From Triatoma infestans (taxonomy: Eukaryota; Arthropoda; Insecta; Hemiptera; Reduviidae): a DNA stretch of 64,000 bases. Of the stretch, positions 53,631-64,000 are shown piece by piece (the stretch's first letter is position 1; the number at the start of each line of letters is the position of its first letter). The translations under genes and the position numbers were made by a program. The stretch spans positions 186,001 to 250,000 of the forward strand of contig JAAEAF010000101.1 of assembly GCA_011037195.1 (NCBI GenBank), given 5' to 3'. The notes beneath the pieces were generated by a model. That model was given only the letters and a program-made list of their open reading frames with translations. It had not been told where the DNA came from and searched no databases.

Positions 53631-53854
53631 TTAAAAACTATTTGGTTGAGGTGAGTTGTATATTGTTTACTGCGTGTTTTATTGTTATTGTGGGAATATG
53701 GTTTTGAATAGTTGTTCACTTGCGAATTTTAACTGTTCGTTTATAAGGTTTTGTGTCTTGTGTTTATATATTTCAAGTTGTTCTAGTCGGTCTAGTCATC
53801 GTCCTTTTTTGCCTGGGTGTATTAATTTTGTCATGGTGTAGATGTCGTGAGGTT

Positions 53855-53893
53855 TGTGCCGTCTTGTGAGTGTTTCACACCAAATTTTTTGTT
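53855..53893 (+). repeat. S-element terminal fragment
   Basis: CTTGTGAGTGTTTCACACCA then AATTTTTTG is the non-hairpin S end alone. Confidence 0.6.
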
Positions 53894-54439
53894 GGCTCCT
53901 TTTGATCCTCATTTATGGAAAATCAAAGAGTGGAAAAATTAAATTTAAATTATGTTATGGAAGAAATTTACTTAGTTGTTTACATTATCTTATTTTAAAT
54001 ATTGTTTTTCAGTATAAAAAGTGATATTTAATTTTCATTTATTATTGCATCAGTGTTGATAAGTTATGGGATAAATAAAACAATAATAAAATAGTATAAA
54101 TAAACAATAAATAGTGTAAAACAATCAATTTATGCAACTATGGTATCATCTGCCATTCACACATGTTATGTGACATTTACAGAATTAAATAGATGGTTTT
54201 AATTAAGGGTTTATAAATGAATTTTGTTTCCTCGTATATTAAGTTTTGTTTCGAAGTCTTCACTAATTGATTTCCACTCATTATTTCCCCAAATTTTAAA
54301 TAACCAAAAATATAATACCTTAAAAAATGAAAACAACTTGTGGCCTTCTTATTCAGGTATAAAGATAAAACTCCTTCCATAATAACCAGTTAGAGATCAT
54401 AACAAAACAATGTGTTAACTTGTGTAAGTCTCTCTTATC

Positions 54440-54510
54440 ATAATGTTTATCAAGACATTCTGATGATGGGCGATGATGGGGAGGATCAACAGCCCTGATG
54501 AAAATATCTT
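54440..54510 (+). repeat. Foldback-family fragment
   Basis: GACATTCTGATGATGGGCGA followed by a scrambled core and AAAATATCTTTGATG. One truncated arm. Confidence 0.5.
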
Positions 54511-54539
54511 TGATGTATAAACTTGTCTGATTGCCGCCG

Positions 54540-54860
54540 TTATTAATTTATTGTTTTTCAACATTCAATGAGGAATCCGGCAAGTGAAAATTTACTATTA
54601 ACAATTATTGTTGCCAAAGTTTTGACTAAACTTCTTGGTCTTCATCAGGGCTATATTTCGAAAAAGATGGTACAACTATAAAAATATAGGTATGTGTCAA
54701 ATGGAACGTACATTTATATTTCTTAATATACATATATTTCATCTGACAGATAATTTTGTAATTGTAACTTCTTTTTTTTAATTATAGCCCTGATGAAGAT
54801 CATGAAGCTGGTCGAAACGGTGGCAACAAATAACTAAAAGGATTTTTTTTTACCTGCCGA
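54540..54860. repeat. Inverted pair of hammerhead-like units
   Basis: Left (reversed) AGCCCTGATGAAGACCAAGA with CTTTGGCAACAA; right AGCCCTGATGAAGATCATGA, GCTGGTCGAAACGG and TGGCAACAAATAAC. Outer parts (CCGGCAAGTGAAAATT / GGATTTTTTTTTACCTGCCG) also invert. The right unit has CTGATGA, a short GATC/GGTC stem and GAAAC in order. Confidence 0.65.
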
Positions 54861-55684
54861 TTTCTAAACAAATGTAGAAAAACAAGGAATATATAAATGA
54901 TATATGATATATTTTAGATTTTTGTAGATACATTGCACGTCACAAAACTATATTCTTTGTGCTTCTCTGAGAATTTTTTTAAGACTGGAAATGAATAAAA
55001 TTAATATTACAGATTTCTAAACTTACAATTAAAATTTATTACATTATAAATCATGGAATGCTTTCGTATTCATTTCATAGTTGATACTGCAGTCTATATG
55101 GTAACTACACAATTAATACACATTCTACAGTCTATACGGTAACAACAAAATTAAAAGAAAGGATAAATTAAATTCCAGGATAAAGTTCAAGTGCAATATG
55201 CACTTGAAGAAAATAGAGAAGGAAAGAAGTAATGCTATTATGTGGAGGATAGTCTTTTGTTCAACATAGTTCTTAAAATTGTGTTCCAGTTAAAGACAAG
55301 ATAGGAGTTGAATTGCAAATGGAAATAAAATGACAAAACGGTTTATTGGGTAGTTGCTCGTACATGTAAGAGGAGGAACACCATATTGTCACCAAGAATA
55401 GTCTCTAGAGAGAAAGAGTAGGGATGCGAGTGAGGAGTAGAAGCGAATAGATCTCTACTACCGCTCCCAATGGACCATATATTCCTTTACATAGTCACAC
55501 ACCAATTTCCAGACCTTGAATAATGGGAGAAAGAAGAAGCCACTACCACATCTTTTGGAAGTATGTAAAGTATTGGAAAATTTCCTAAGAATATTGTTCA
55601 CTGTGGAAGATTCCTAAGTGGCGATTTTTTTTCTTTCTTTTTTTTATTTTATTTCCATTATTTAATCAATAATAATAGATTAAA

Positions 55685-55747
55685 TTTTTTCATTTTCTCA
55701 TACTCCTAGTAAGAGGAGGTACTGCGATTGTATCAAATTTTCGAAAT
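55685..55747 (+). repeat. S-element, part left of a solo LTR
   Basis: CATACTCCTAGTAAGAGGAG and TATCAAATTTTCGAAAT are the hairpin end of an S-element, cut by the LTR at 55748. It continues at 56520. Confidence 0.85.
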
Positions 55748-56515
55748 TGTAGTGGAATCAATTGTCGTGATTCCTGAGGTATGAAGTTAGATGTCTTGAA
55801 GATGGATTTAATAGGCGGAAGTTAGTTTATAGATTTTAGACCCGAAATACTAAACATTGATTTTACAAAAATAGATTATATTTTTACAATAATTTGAATG
55901 AGCGAGATGGTAACTACAATTAATATGAATTGATAAAAATAAATAAATAATTTTAAGAGTTAAATAACAAATAATTTAAATGATTAAAATAAATAACTAA
56001 TATGCACAACTATGAAATAATTATAAGTTTAACCTTGTATAGGGACGCGCTCTGAACTCAAGTATAACTGCTGATGTAATGATAATACTGATATACTGAT
56101 GTTACTGGTGTACTAATAATGATCGATGAATGATGAATGATCCCCTCCTCCAGTGGGCGAAGTTTATATTAGTATTACTCACACACTGTCAGGTGTGTAA
56201 GTAATTCTCACACTAAGACATCTCTCGTAGCGTGCGACCTTGGTTAGGTCGGTGACCAGTGATTTAGGTCAGTGGCCAGATTTGGTCGCCCATCGGTGAT
56301 TTTCAAAAACCGGTAGCCTTGAATCGGCCAGGTGGCTTCTGTTCAATAAAAAAAGGGTTTTTATCGGTGCTTGTCTTTGATACCCTTGTATTAAAAAAGG
56401 CAGCGGCCGGCTGAGGCCACTAGTTATAAATTATTCTTTCTTTTTGTTATATTTTGTGAAGGTAGCGGCTGGCTGGAACCGCTTGACATTGCTTTGATAT
56501 TGCTATGTCATTACA
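55748..56515 (+). mobile_element. Solo LTR, 4-bp TSD family (copy 5)
   Basis: TGTAGTGGAATCAATTG...GCTATGTCATTACA, with AAAT before (55744-55747) and after (56516-56519). At 768 bp it is longer than the other copies because of extra GC-richer sequence (GCAGCGGCCGGCTGAGGCCA, GTAGCGGCTGGCTGGAACCG) near its right side. Confidence 0.9.
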
Positions 56516-56519
56516 AAAT

Positions 56520-56690
56520 TATATTTTCACCAGAAATACATGTTTCGAGAACCCCTGAGTATGAAAAAAAATTTTTAGTGAATGGTGTTTGTATTTCAAA
56601 ATCAAAAAATCTCAGGTTACTCAGACTTGTTATTTCGTCCAGGCAACATGTAATGGAATCCGAATCATTATATATTCATAAGATACAAAG
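56520..56690 (+). repeat. S-element, part right of a solo LTR
   Basis: ATTTTCACCAGAAATACATG, CGAGAACCCCTGAGTATG, AAATTTTTAGTGAATGGTG and TTATTTCGTCCAGGCAAC continue the element interrupted at 55747. Confidence 0.8.
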
Positions 56691-56729
56691 AGCGGAGAAA
56701 CACAAAAATTAATCAATCTAGTTACTCGC

Positions 56730-57015
56730 TATCTCGGCCATACTTGGGATGGGAGACTCTGCATATAATTATATATGTATATGAGCTAGCCCTACAAAGA
56801 AACAGTTTACGATAAGTTTACAACCAGTCACCAACCTTCTTCTCTCATCACTCAGCCAGCCTGTCTCTGTACACTATATCTCTCGCTACCTAAATACTAC
56901 TGTAAACCCTTGCAGTTTGTACGTTCTTTGATTACACAGTGTTCAGTTTATATTCTAGCTTATTTCTCTGAAACCGATTCTCTGAAATTCTCTCTCGTTC
57001 TCATATCTATTACAC
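56730..57015 (+). mobile_element. LTR-like repeat, family C
   Basis: GGGATGGGAGACTCTGCATA, GAGCTAGCCCTACAAAG, CCAACCTTCTTCTCTCATCA, CTCTCGCTACCTAA, CCTTGCAGTTTG, ACACAGTGTTCAG and a TATCTATTACA end match 2312-2644 and 18180-18386. The left end is unclear. Confidence 0.65.
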
Positions 57016-57234
57016 ACCTCAACCACATCTATCGAGAAGGTTTCGTTCAAAATTCATCAAGGTGCTACTTTACTCAATGATTTTTTTTTCGGTTATTTGT
57101 TTTTTTTGTTTTTTTTCAACTTCATATACTATGTACACACATAAGTGCCCATCACTTTTATTTGTAACATTTCTGTGAGAGGTTCTTGGGAATGATGATG
57201 GCTACCATACACTATTAACAATGTATTAAGTGAA

Positions 57235-57365
57235 TTTACTCTGTGCAAGTCTATGTTATCACAGTGTTTTAGACAAAAACATCCTGATAATGGGCGAACG
57301 CTCGAAACTGGTCGATGAACACTAAAAAGAAGCAGGCTATAGCGGGAAAATGTCACTGATCATTT
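57235..57365 (+). repeat. Foldback-family fragment with hammerhead-like core
   Basis: CTGTGCAAGTCTATGTTATC, ACATCCTGATAATGGGCGAA, CGCTCGAAACTGGTCGATGA and AAAAAGAAGCAGGCTATAGC, then ATGTCACTGAT, in family order. The overlapping minus-strand frame is not a gene. Confidence 0.7.
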
Positions 57366-59095
57366 TTCTTTTATTTCTAATGAGAAAAAATGAAATCTGA
57401 ATAAAGTTGTTTGAATTAGAGCTGTTTCTACAACAAATTATAATAATGTGTTCCATACTTGTGTTACTTTCTAGATAATTTAATTACAAGTGTATGTAAA
57501 TCCATTAGGCTGCGATTTCTAAGAAAAGTGGAAACAAAACAATTAATGTTGTCTTAGTGGGTAGTTGTAATAGAGAAAAACGTACGTTGTTATTGAACTT
57601 ATGTTTATATTCAATGAGAATATTGAATATTAGAAGAGATTGACAGACTGACTGGCAGGGTGACGGATAAGAACGATATACGTTTATTGCGTATTATATG
57701 TAATTGCGACTAGCTCTTACTCTATTTAATATTATTTCCTTTCAATGCCCAGATATGCCTCTTCTGAGAGCTACTGGTAAGGGGGAGACATGTCAGTACG
57801 AAAGATATACCTCGGCGACCCATTACATTATTTTTCCATTAAACTAAATACAATATAACAACAACAAATTATTTTCTGTAATATTATTAAACAAATTGTC
57901 CAATAAAATAATTTACCTACATGCGCAGAACACGTTAATAGTGCACATCAGCAAAAAATACCATGGCAATAACGTTTTTCCTTATTTTTCAAAGTAAACA
58001 GATAATTTGTTCCCATTCAACTGAAAAGTAAACAACAATTAAAATATTGTAAGTAAACATCATTACTGAAGAATGCAAGCAAGACCTTCAATTTTCACTC
58101 TATAAAATAGAAAAATAATTTGTTAGCCTAAAATATAATAAAAAGAAAGGAAAAAGTAAACACTCCAAACATTAAATGCTATTAAATATAATATTTTATG
58201 ATACTATTCATCTATGTAATAAAGTAATTAAAATAAAAAAGATAAAAAAAAAAAATCAATTTATAATGCGTGAAATTTATAATTAAGTGCAATTATGAAA
58301 TTGATTATATAGTGAAATAAGAAATTTATTACTTCCTACTTATATCCATAATTACCATTTCATATAATTATATTAATTAGCCCAATATGAATGGCTCCTG
58401 ACAAAAGTGGATAATGTATATTAAATCTGAACGCTCTCATATTAAATGAAATGAAAACTGTTCAATGTATGTTTATGAAAATGAGAGTTTAGCCCATATT
58501 GTTATTGACTAGTACTTGCTACATAATTATAGAAAGAAATACTTATTAAAATAAAAATATTACCCTCTCCAACGCGGAAAATGGATTAATTATAAGAAAT
58601 GAAAGCCATCTGTTTGATCTATATAATTATATATAATTCATTATATAATTCCATTAATTCCTTAAATCATTTTGTTACGTATTTTTTTTTTTTTTTGGTC
58701 AATATTTGTTTATTTTGTATTTTATCTGGTATTTTATTCGTCGCAGCATGCATATTTATACCGTTCCTGATCGTTTTCGTATTTTCATCCATCGTCAGAG
58801 CAAATTCACCAAGTTCGTGTAGAGAACTCACTTACAACTTAATGTTTCTGTTACACTCACACTTGCTGGTTGTATATATGTGTGGAGATTATAAGGTTTT
58901 GTTACTATGTGTTGAGTTGAATGACAAAGTGGAATCATTATAAATTTGTTTATTTGCTAATATTTTTGTGTTTAATGGAATATGTATAATGTAATATACA
59001 AAAATGTAAACCACATAACAAGTGTGTCTTGCAACGACCAAAACGTCCAAAAAAGATCATTCGAGTGTGTATTTATATATTATATAATAATATAT
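57366..59095. other. AT-rich DNA without recognised genes
   Basis: A plus-strand frame of 114 codons (58599-58943) encodes a very hydrophobic Ile/Phe-rich product across a poly(T) run. There is no domain or splice evidence, so I do not call it a gene. Confidence 0.45.
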
Positions 59096-59099
59096 ATTT

Positions 59100-59684
59100 A
59101 TATATTACTTTCCTCTTACTACTAGTAAGAGGAAGTTTTGTAATCGAGTTAAATTTTCGATAAATATCGAGTTAAATATGAAGTTTTCACTGGAAATACA
59201 CGTTTTGAGGTTCATTGAGTTCGAAAAAGTGTTTTTTTTTTTTAGAAAACGATCAATGTGTGTGTGTGTATGTATTCGAACAGCACAGCTGAAAATCGAG
59301 AAATCATAGGAAATACATACTTTATATTCCGTTTAACTATTATCATGGGATCCGATAAGAAGTTATCTGTCAAAATTCCACAAACCGGAAATACCACTTT
59401 CTTAAATGGATTTTTTTTTTTTTTACTTTTTTGCGATTTTCTCCAAAATAGTTCCAACGATTTTTTTTGGAAACTTGGATTATGAAGTACACGTACAAAG
59501 AGCTACCACTTTTATTTGAAACATTTCTTCGGAAAAATTCAATTAAGGTGGTTTTTGAGTGTGGAATGGGGTTATTTTTTCCTTCTAATAGACTATTTTA
59601 GTTCATTACATGATGTTATGATCAAAATAATATTAATTCAAAATTAAAATTTAATGGGCAAGATTCAAAGTTTTCTGCATAGTA
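59100..59684 (+). mobile_element. S-element, left two modules
   Basis: ACTTTCCTCTTACTACTAGT with AAGAGGAAG hairpin, GTTTTCACTGGAAATACACG, (GT)n at 59258-59270, TCATGGGATCCGATAAG, AACCGGAAATACCACTTTCT, TTTTGCGATTTTCTCCAAAA and AAGAGCTACCACTTTTATTT follow the standard order. It stops at AAGTTTTCTGC, where mariner sequence begins. A possible continuation is at 61255-61400. Confidence 0.8.
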
Positions 59685-59694
59685 GTGAAAATGA

Positions 59695-60480
59695 TTTTTT
59701 TATTTTAAAAATGCATTTATTTCTCAATGTAGTCTCCCTTTAGTTCTATACACTTTGTCCAACGTTTCTTCAATAACTGCATTCCGTCCCTGAATTATAG
59801 TTCTGGATAGTCTTCAAAATATCCATTTACCATTGCTATCAACCTCTTCAAAACGTTTTCCATCCATTCCTAAGTTCTAGGAATAGATGAAAGTCAGAGG
59901 GAGCCAAATCTGGCGAATAAGGAGGATGTTTTAACAATTGTACTTCAAGTCCGTCAATTTTTCGATTGCCAAAGCGCCTTTTGCGGGCGGGTGCATTATC
60001 CTGGTGAAAGAGGATTTTTTTCTTTTGCAAACCAGGCCTTTTCTCTCTAATTTTTTCATCTAGCTGGTGAAGAAGATGTGCCTAGTATTCCCCATTAATT
60101 GTTTGACCTTTTGGCAGGTAGTCAATTAGAACAATATCTCTGGAAACCCAAAAAATAGCTTATGCAATTATTTTGCTTTCATCTGTGCAGAGCCACCGGC
60201 TTCTACCCATTGCTACGTCAGTTGTTTTGTCACAAGTAGAAAGCGTAATCAATCGATATACGACCACGTTTAAAGTCAGCTGCCCATTTTTTTTACGGCT
60301 GATAACGAAGTTGCAGACTCCTTATACACTTTCACCAACTTTGGATGAATTTCTGTTGGCGATAAACCATTCAAAACGAAGAATTTAATGACGGAACGGT
60401 ATTTAAGTTTATTCATTTTGTCAAAAACATACAACACGCTTATTTTAAACAGCCATATAAAACCAACTATTTGTCCGATC
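59695..60480 (-). mobile_element. Mariner element remnant, internally deleted
   Basis: Minus-strand transposase pieces span this interval in the order N-terminus (60278-60420) to C-terminus (59700-60190). The left end CATTTATTTCTCAATGTAGT, read in reverse, is the mariner 3' region. Terminal repeats are not clear. Confidence 0.75.
59795..60420 (-). pseudogene. Mos/Himar-like mariner transposase pieces
   Basis: Minus strand: YRSVIKFFVLNGLSPTEIHP, then KLVKVYKESATS (first helix-turn-helix) and, one frame over, WAADFKRGRISID. A gap of roughly a hundred codons is missing. Then LCTDESKIIA, WVSRDIVLIDYLPKGQTING, EKRPGLQKKKILFHQDNAPA (second catalytic Asp) and HPPYSPDLAPSDFHLF (third). The last two Asp are 30-31 residues apart instead of 34, so a few codons have also been lost there. 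Stops occur near 60175 and 60090. Intact relatives are ~350 residues with a DD34D triad; this copy cannot be active. Confidence 0.85.
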
Positions 60481-60484
60481 AAAT

Positions 60485-61250
60485 TCACATTTGGTATTTA
60501 CTTTTGCAACAAGTGTGCCGAAATAACTGTTTAATCTCCTGACGCCTTTTTGTCTCCCAATGTATACCTTTTGCAACACATATGTCACTTTCGGCCGTTG
60601 TCGTAATTACGATAACTTCCGATTGCACATTGTCCGGTTTCACCTCGAATCTACTACTAGTAGTAGTTTTGTTCGAAAACTGTTGTACGCTCGTACACTC
60701 ACGGAAGTGCTCTATATTTTCCACGGTGCAACCCCGCATGTTAAGTGCATTTCGTTTTCTCTCTGTTAGTTTACCGCAAAGTATACGGGCGTGCCGTTTC
60801 TCGCCTCTTTCGTTACACCGCATTTTCACGGGTACTCAGTTTTCCGTTATTCTCGTTACACCGCATGTTCCCCGCTTAAGTACGGTACATTATACAAAGG
60901 AACATATTTATGCGTACTTGGCCTTCAATCGGCTCGCTTTTTAGACTGGAGGACATCATCTACGTTCACAAAGGTATCTGGGGCCAGGGGGGAGGGGAGT
61001 CGACTCTCTTTTCCTTTCTGGGATCCCTTTCCTTGAAGCGTTGTTAAGCCAGTGTCCACATCTTGCAAGGAAAGCGTTCTATTATTCACGCTTATTTGAA
61101 TTAGTATTCTCTGTTTCCCCGCATTAAGAACTACCCCCTATCAAATACAGTCCACTTACCGCTTTGTTTGACAAGATCAGACAATATAAAAACAGTAATT
61201 TCATTTCTAGCAGTGCCATCTTTGGGCTAGGCTGAGAAGTTTTCACCTTG
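60485..61250. other. CpG-richer anonymous block between mariner and S-element
   Basis: More CpG than its surroundings, with long overlapping frames on both strands (60582-60944 +, 60485-60829 -) and no recognisable domain. TCGTTACACCGCAT occurs twice (about 60808 and 60863), and CTTTTGCAACA twice. Identity unknown. Confidence 0.35.
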
Positions 61251-61254
61251 CCCT

Positions 61255-61400
61255 AGTATGTTGCAAAATTTCCGAGATTAAAGATAATAGATTGAACGGA
61301 AGTGCGTTTATACTGAACAGTTTGTTCAGCTTTCTGCGATTTTCTCTGTGAAAAACAAAGTCAAATTTCATTAAATTTGATACATTAACTATACATACGG
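61255..61400 (+). repeat. S-element last-module fragment
   Basis: TTGCAAAATTTCCGAGATTA, ACGGAAGTGCGTTTATACTG, CTGCGATTTTCTCTG and ATTTCATTAAATTTGATACA match the final S module. The terminal GAGTAAGAG end is not seen. Confidence 0.65.
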
Positions 61401-61409
61401 AGACCTATC

Positions 61410-62190
61410 AGTTTAGTCTGAATTTTTTTTTTTTCCGACAAACTGCGTTTAAAGAAGTTTAGCTGGATGGGAAGATTACGCTTTTCTCAAAGAGATGATT
61501 TGACACTTTCTTTTAGACTGCAATGTAATCATACTTGTCATGAGTGCTAATCAATGTATATTCCCATATACTTATGTAGGGCAATTGAGTAAAAATTCCC
61601 TGTTTAAAAATTCGTATTATTCATACCTGATTTTTTACAAGGCAATATAATGTAGTGATAGCAGAAAAAATTGGATTGGGGAATATTAATCCAAAGATTA
61701 ACACACAAACTGGCATTGTAGTCACAATTTATATTTTATGATTTCCTGAATAATCAGCTGCAAAAATTAGGAGGAGTTGCAAGAGTATATGGAGGGTAGA
61801 GTGACCGAGCTAATGTGATGTTTGCTGGTAGCGTGATGAATGTAGAGAATGGGGTGGCGAAGGCTGATGTAAGTCACCTGAAGAATGATATGGATAGCTA
61901 GAAAACTTGCTTGTTCTAACGGTAGAACTTTCAAGGTTGATGGCTCCAGATTTTCGACTTTTTATTTCAAGTTTCTCATGAATCTTGTTGAAGATTCTGA
62001 CTTTTTTTCCCAAGCTTCTCGGAAGGAATTGGCTGTGTTTTTTTGTTACTTTTTCCAACGTCGATAGAAATTGGCTGCCGAAGTTGAAGGTGATTCACCA
62101 ATATATTTTACAGGACGTGTCAGTGAAAGTAATGCATAGTTGACGTGCGTTTGGAAGCTCAATGGTGGCTATTCGGTGCGGCTGTTAATG
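61410..62190. other. Region without recognised genes
   Basis: No domain in the frames at 61810-62067, and no repeat boundary found. It ends at the TSD of the following SINE. Confidence 0.4.
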
Positions 62191-62205
62191 GGATTATTGA
62201 ATCTA

Positions 62206-62634
62206 TTAGATTGTTATTGGGGATTATTACACTGCAACCTGAATGATGTATTGTGGCCCCGGAGCCTCCTCAGTGCACTGCCATCCTCCGAGCAGTGATC
62301 TCTAGCTACAGACAACACTGCCAATCACCAGATAGTGAGCTGATTTGGCTTCTAGGAAGAGAAAATTTAAGGGCAGCATGCTGGATTTGAACCCGGAACC
62401 TCCGCGTTGCTAATCCAGCGCGCTACCACTGAGCAAATTCCTTCCTTCATCCTTGTTTACGCCAATTACCTAGGGACAGAGAGCCTAGTTTGTGTACTGT
62501 GTTTGTCCTGTTTGTAAAGTGTAGATTGTATATAGTTTAAGTGTATTGTGTACTGTTCTGACGATGTGTGTGGAGTACTGAGATGTGGCTATTCCCCAGA
62601 TAACTGCATCCACACGTACTCCTAGCAGGCAAAC
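62206..62634 (-). mobile_element. Full-length 429-bp SINE-like element (copy 2)
   Basis: Flanked by the 11 bp TSD TATTGAATCTA (62195-62205 and 62635-62645). The minus strand begins GTTTGCCTGCTAGGAGTACG and shares ATGCAGTTA, CTCAGTACTCCA and CAGAACAGTACACAATACA with 51340. The tRNA-like part is GCTCAGTGGTAGCGCGCTGG and CCGGGTTCAAATCC, then TCTTCCTAGAAGCC, CCACAATACATCATTCAGG and AATAATCCCCAATAACAATC. The 3' end is (AATCT)-like. Confidence 0.9.
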
Positions 62635-62739
62635 TATTGAATCTAACTCTATATGGCGAATTTAATGGTGATTAGCCATTACATCATCACATTCCTTTGT
62701 TAATCAAAATTCATGAAGGATCAAACCAAGGAAACTTTG

Positions 62740-62743
<4 letters not shown>

Positions 62744-62784
<41 letters not shown>

Positions 62785-62805
62785 ACACACACAAATACAC
62801 ACACA
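62744..62805. repeat. (CA)n microsatellite
   Basis: About twenty CA units with one CAC interruption. The overlapping frame 62697-62969 is largely Thr-His repeat and not a supported gene. Confidence 0.9.
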
Positions 62806-62989
62806 ACGAACTTTCGCTTCCTCTCACTCTCTCGCGCGCCCTATATTACCAAAATATAAGACCAGTCAATTCAAGGTTGATTTCATACTATATCTTGGAC
62901 CAATCAACTTGTCAAATGTTGGCCGAAGGCTTGGACGAATGGCGAAATGTTTACGGTGATTTATTTTGATTCTTTCTTTTAATTCCTCT

Positions 62990-64000
62990 ACATATTAGGC
63001 ATCTGAAAATGCAACGTCTCTGGCCCAAGTAATACAACACAGTTTTTCAAAAACTTTAACGCGAAATCATAATTCAGCCATGAACCTCCTAATAAAGTTG
63101 AAATTGTGTCCAAGTGAAGAGAATAAAAGAAAAAAAATTATTTCTTTATTTATGAACATTTGGAAAAATCTTAAAACATTACTTATTTTATATTAATAAT
63201 AAAAGAATCAATTTAAATGTAGTATAAAAGTTTCTTAAAGTACTGTATAAGTAATAAAAATTTATTCAATTTTGTATGTTATAAAAAAAGAAGTTTTATC
63301 TCCCTTCAAGTAAAAGAGCGCGCTATATAGAAACGTGCGACTGTGCAAAGTCAAGGAATATTTCCCTCTTTTGTAAATTAAAGCTGCCGGTTGGAAGTTT
63401 TGAGTGGGTGAAGTAGGGTGAGTTGCATTGTGTTAAAACTAAGATATAGAAAGGGCCATGAAATACGATAGAAGAGAAGTGAGATTATGGGAGACGCAGT
63501 GGTAAAAGTATTTTAGAGAAAGGGTAGAGAAAACCGGTGGGAAGGGGGTTTAACTTTCAGCTCTCCTCCTGCGTGATGGGTATGCGGAAATAGACGAGTG
63601 TGAGGGAACGTAATCTTACTGTGTAAGCTACTACCAGTAGTTAGTACAGCTAACAGAATACTCCAGTAGTATACTCGTAAACCGCTGATGTAAGCATTTC
63701 GTCCTAGTTAAATTGAGAGCGGGTGTACGAGAGTGAGAGAGTTGCAAGAATTAGGATTGCAACAATGAGTGTTCACTTTTAACACTTTGGAAAATAAAGA
63801 TTTCCTTTTATTATCCCTCTTTTTTTATTTCTATAATTTTAAAAGCAGAAAAGTTACTAAAATATTAAATTTTAAATTATATTTAAATTTATTACTTTAT
63901 TAACATAAATAAATATTAAAAGAAAATGAGAAAACTTTATGAATTATTTAAAATTATGACTTTTTTTTTTTCTTAAAATTTCTTATAAAATCTTTTTCTT
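62990..64000. other. AT-rich DNA without recognised features
   Basis: No reading frame or repeat boundary recognised. The stretch at 63300-63780 is less AT-rich and looks unique; the last 200 bp are poly(T)/poly(A)-rich. Confidence 0.5.

Noticed and set aside
58599..58943. 114-codon hydrophobic open frame (possible membrane protein)
   Set aside because: It runs through a poly(T) tract, is almost all Ile/Leu/Phe/Tyr, and has no domain, splice sites or promoter context.
62697..62969. 90-codon frame near the (CA)n repeat
   Set aside because: Nearly a third is Thr-His repeat from the microsatellite; the remainder is short and unsupported.

Overview
This is a 64 kb piece of an animal nuclear genome. 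It is AT-rich and full of poly(A)/poly(T) runs, (CA)n/(GT)n microsatellites, tRNA-derived SINEs, non-LTR retrotransposons, solo LTRs and Tc1/mariner and hAT transposons. The RNase H-bearing I/R1/Jockey-type elements, DD34E and DD37D transposases and Mos-like mariner fit an arthropod, probably an insect. I cannot name the species. I find no intact host gene, rRNA, functional tRNA or CRISPR array. Every long reading frame that I can identify belongs to a transposable element, and nearly all are broken.

The commonest component is a ~1 kb non-coding repeat, called the S-element here. It has three ~295 bp modules, a terminal hairpin at one end, and a 15 nt inverted repeat that is terminal at one end but ~22 nt inside the other. 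Near-complete copies lie at 13764-14773 (+) and 9799-10791 (-), with about 20 partial copies elsewhere. S-elements have repeatedly been hit by other elements, and target-site duplications (TSDs) prove several of these events.

Layout. 1-6.4 kb: solo LTRs, a LINE C-terminus pseudogene, and foldback repeats with a hammerhead-ribozyme-like core. 6.4-15 kb: S-elements, one with a 5'-truncated RNase H LINE, and LTR copies. 15-25 kb: SINE pieces, a tandemly duplicated LTR-like block, a LINE split by a solo LTR, and a hAT remnant. 25-33.1 kb: a foldback repeat, an S-element with a second RNase H LINE, a small hammerhead-like foldback element, and a Tc1 element (29321-33103) holding a 2.2 kb RT/RNase H LINE. 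33.9-35.5 kb: a mariner-like element turned into a giant palindrome. 35.8-37.5 kb: a solo LTR, a MITE and a CpG-rich block, the only place resembling a host promoter or first exon. 37.6-45 kb: S-elements with three retroelement insertions, including two fairly recognisable RT genes. 45-50.4 kb: an LTR-retrotransposon remnant with its polypurine tract, a solo LTR and RNase H LINE remains. 51-53.7 kb: a complete 447 bp SINE-like element, a foldback element and a hAT element with perfect 8 bp TSDs. 54-64 kb: more foldbacks, S-elements, a solo LTR, a mariner remnant, a second full SINE-like copy, and AT-rich DNA without recognisable features.

The elements interact by nesting and by shared sequence. 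The 440 bp SINE-like family shares a 3' motif (CACAATAGATC) with the RNase H LINEs, and its (AATCT)n tail with the LINE at 47.7 kb. That LINE group is therefore the likely source of its retrotransposition machinery. Boundaries marked by TSDs are good to a few bases. Other boundaries are approximate, because no alignment could be run.
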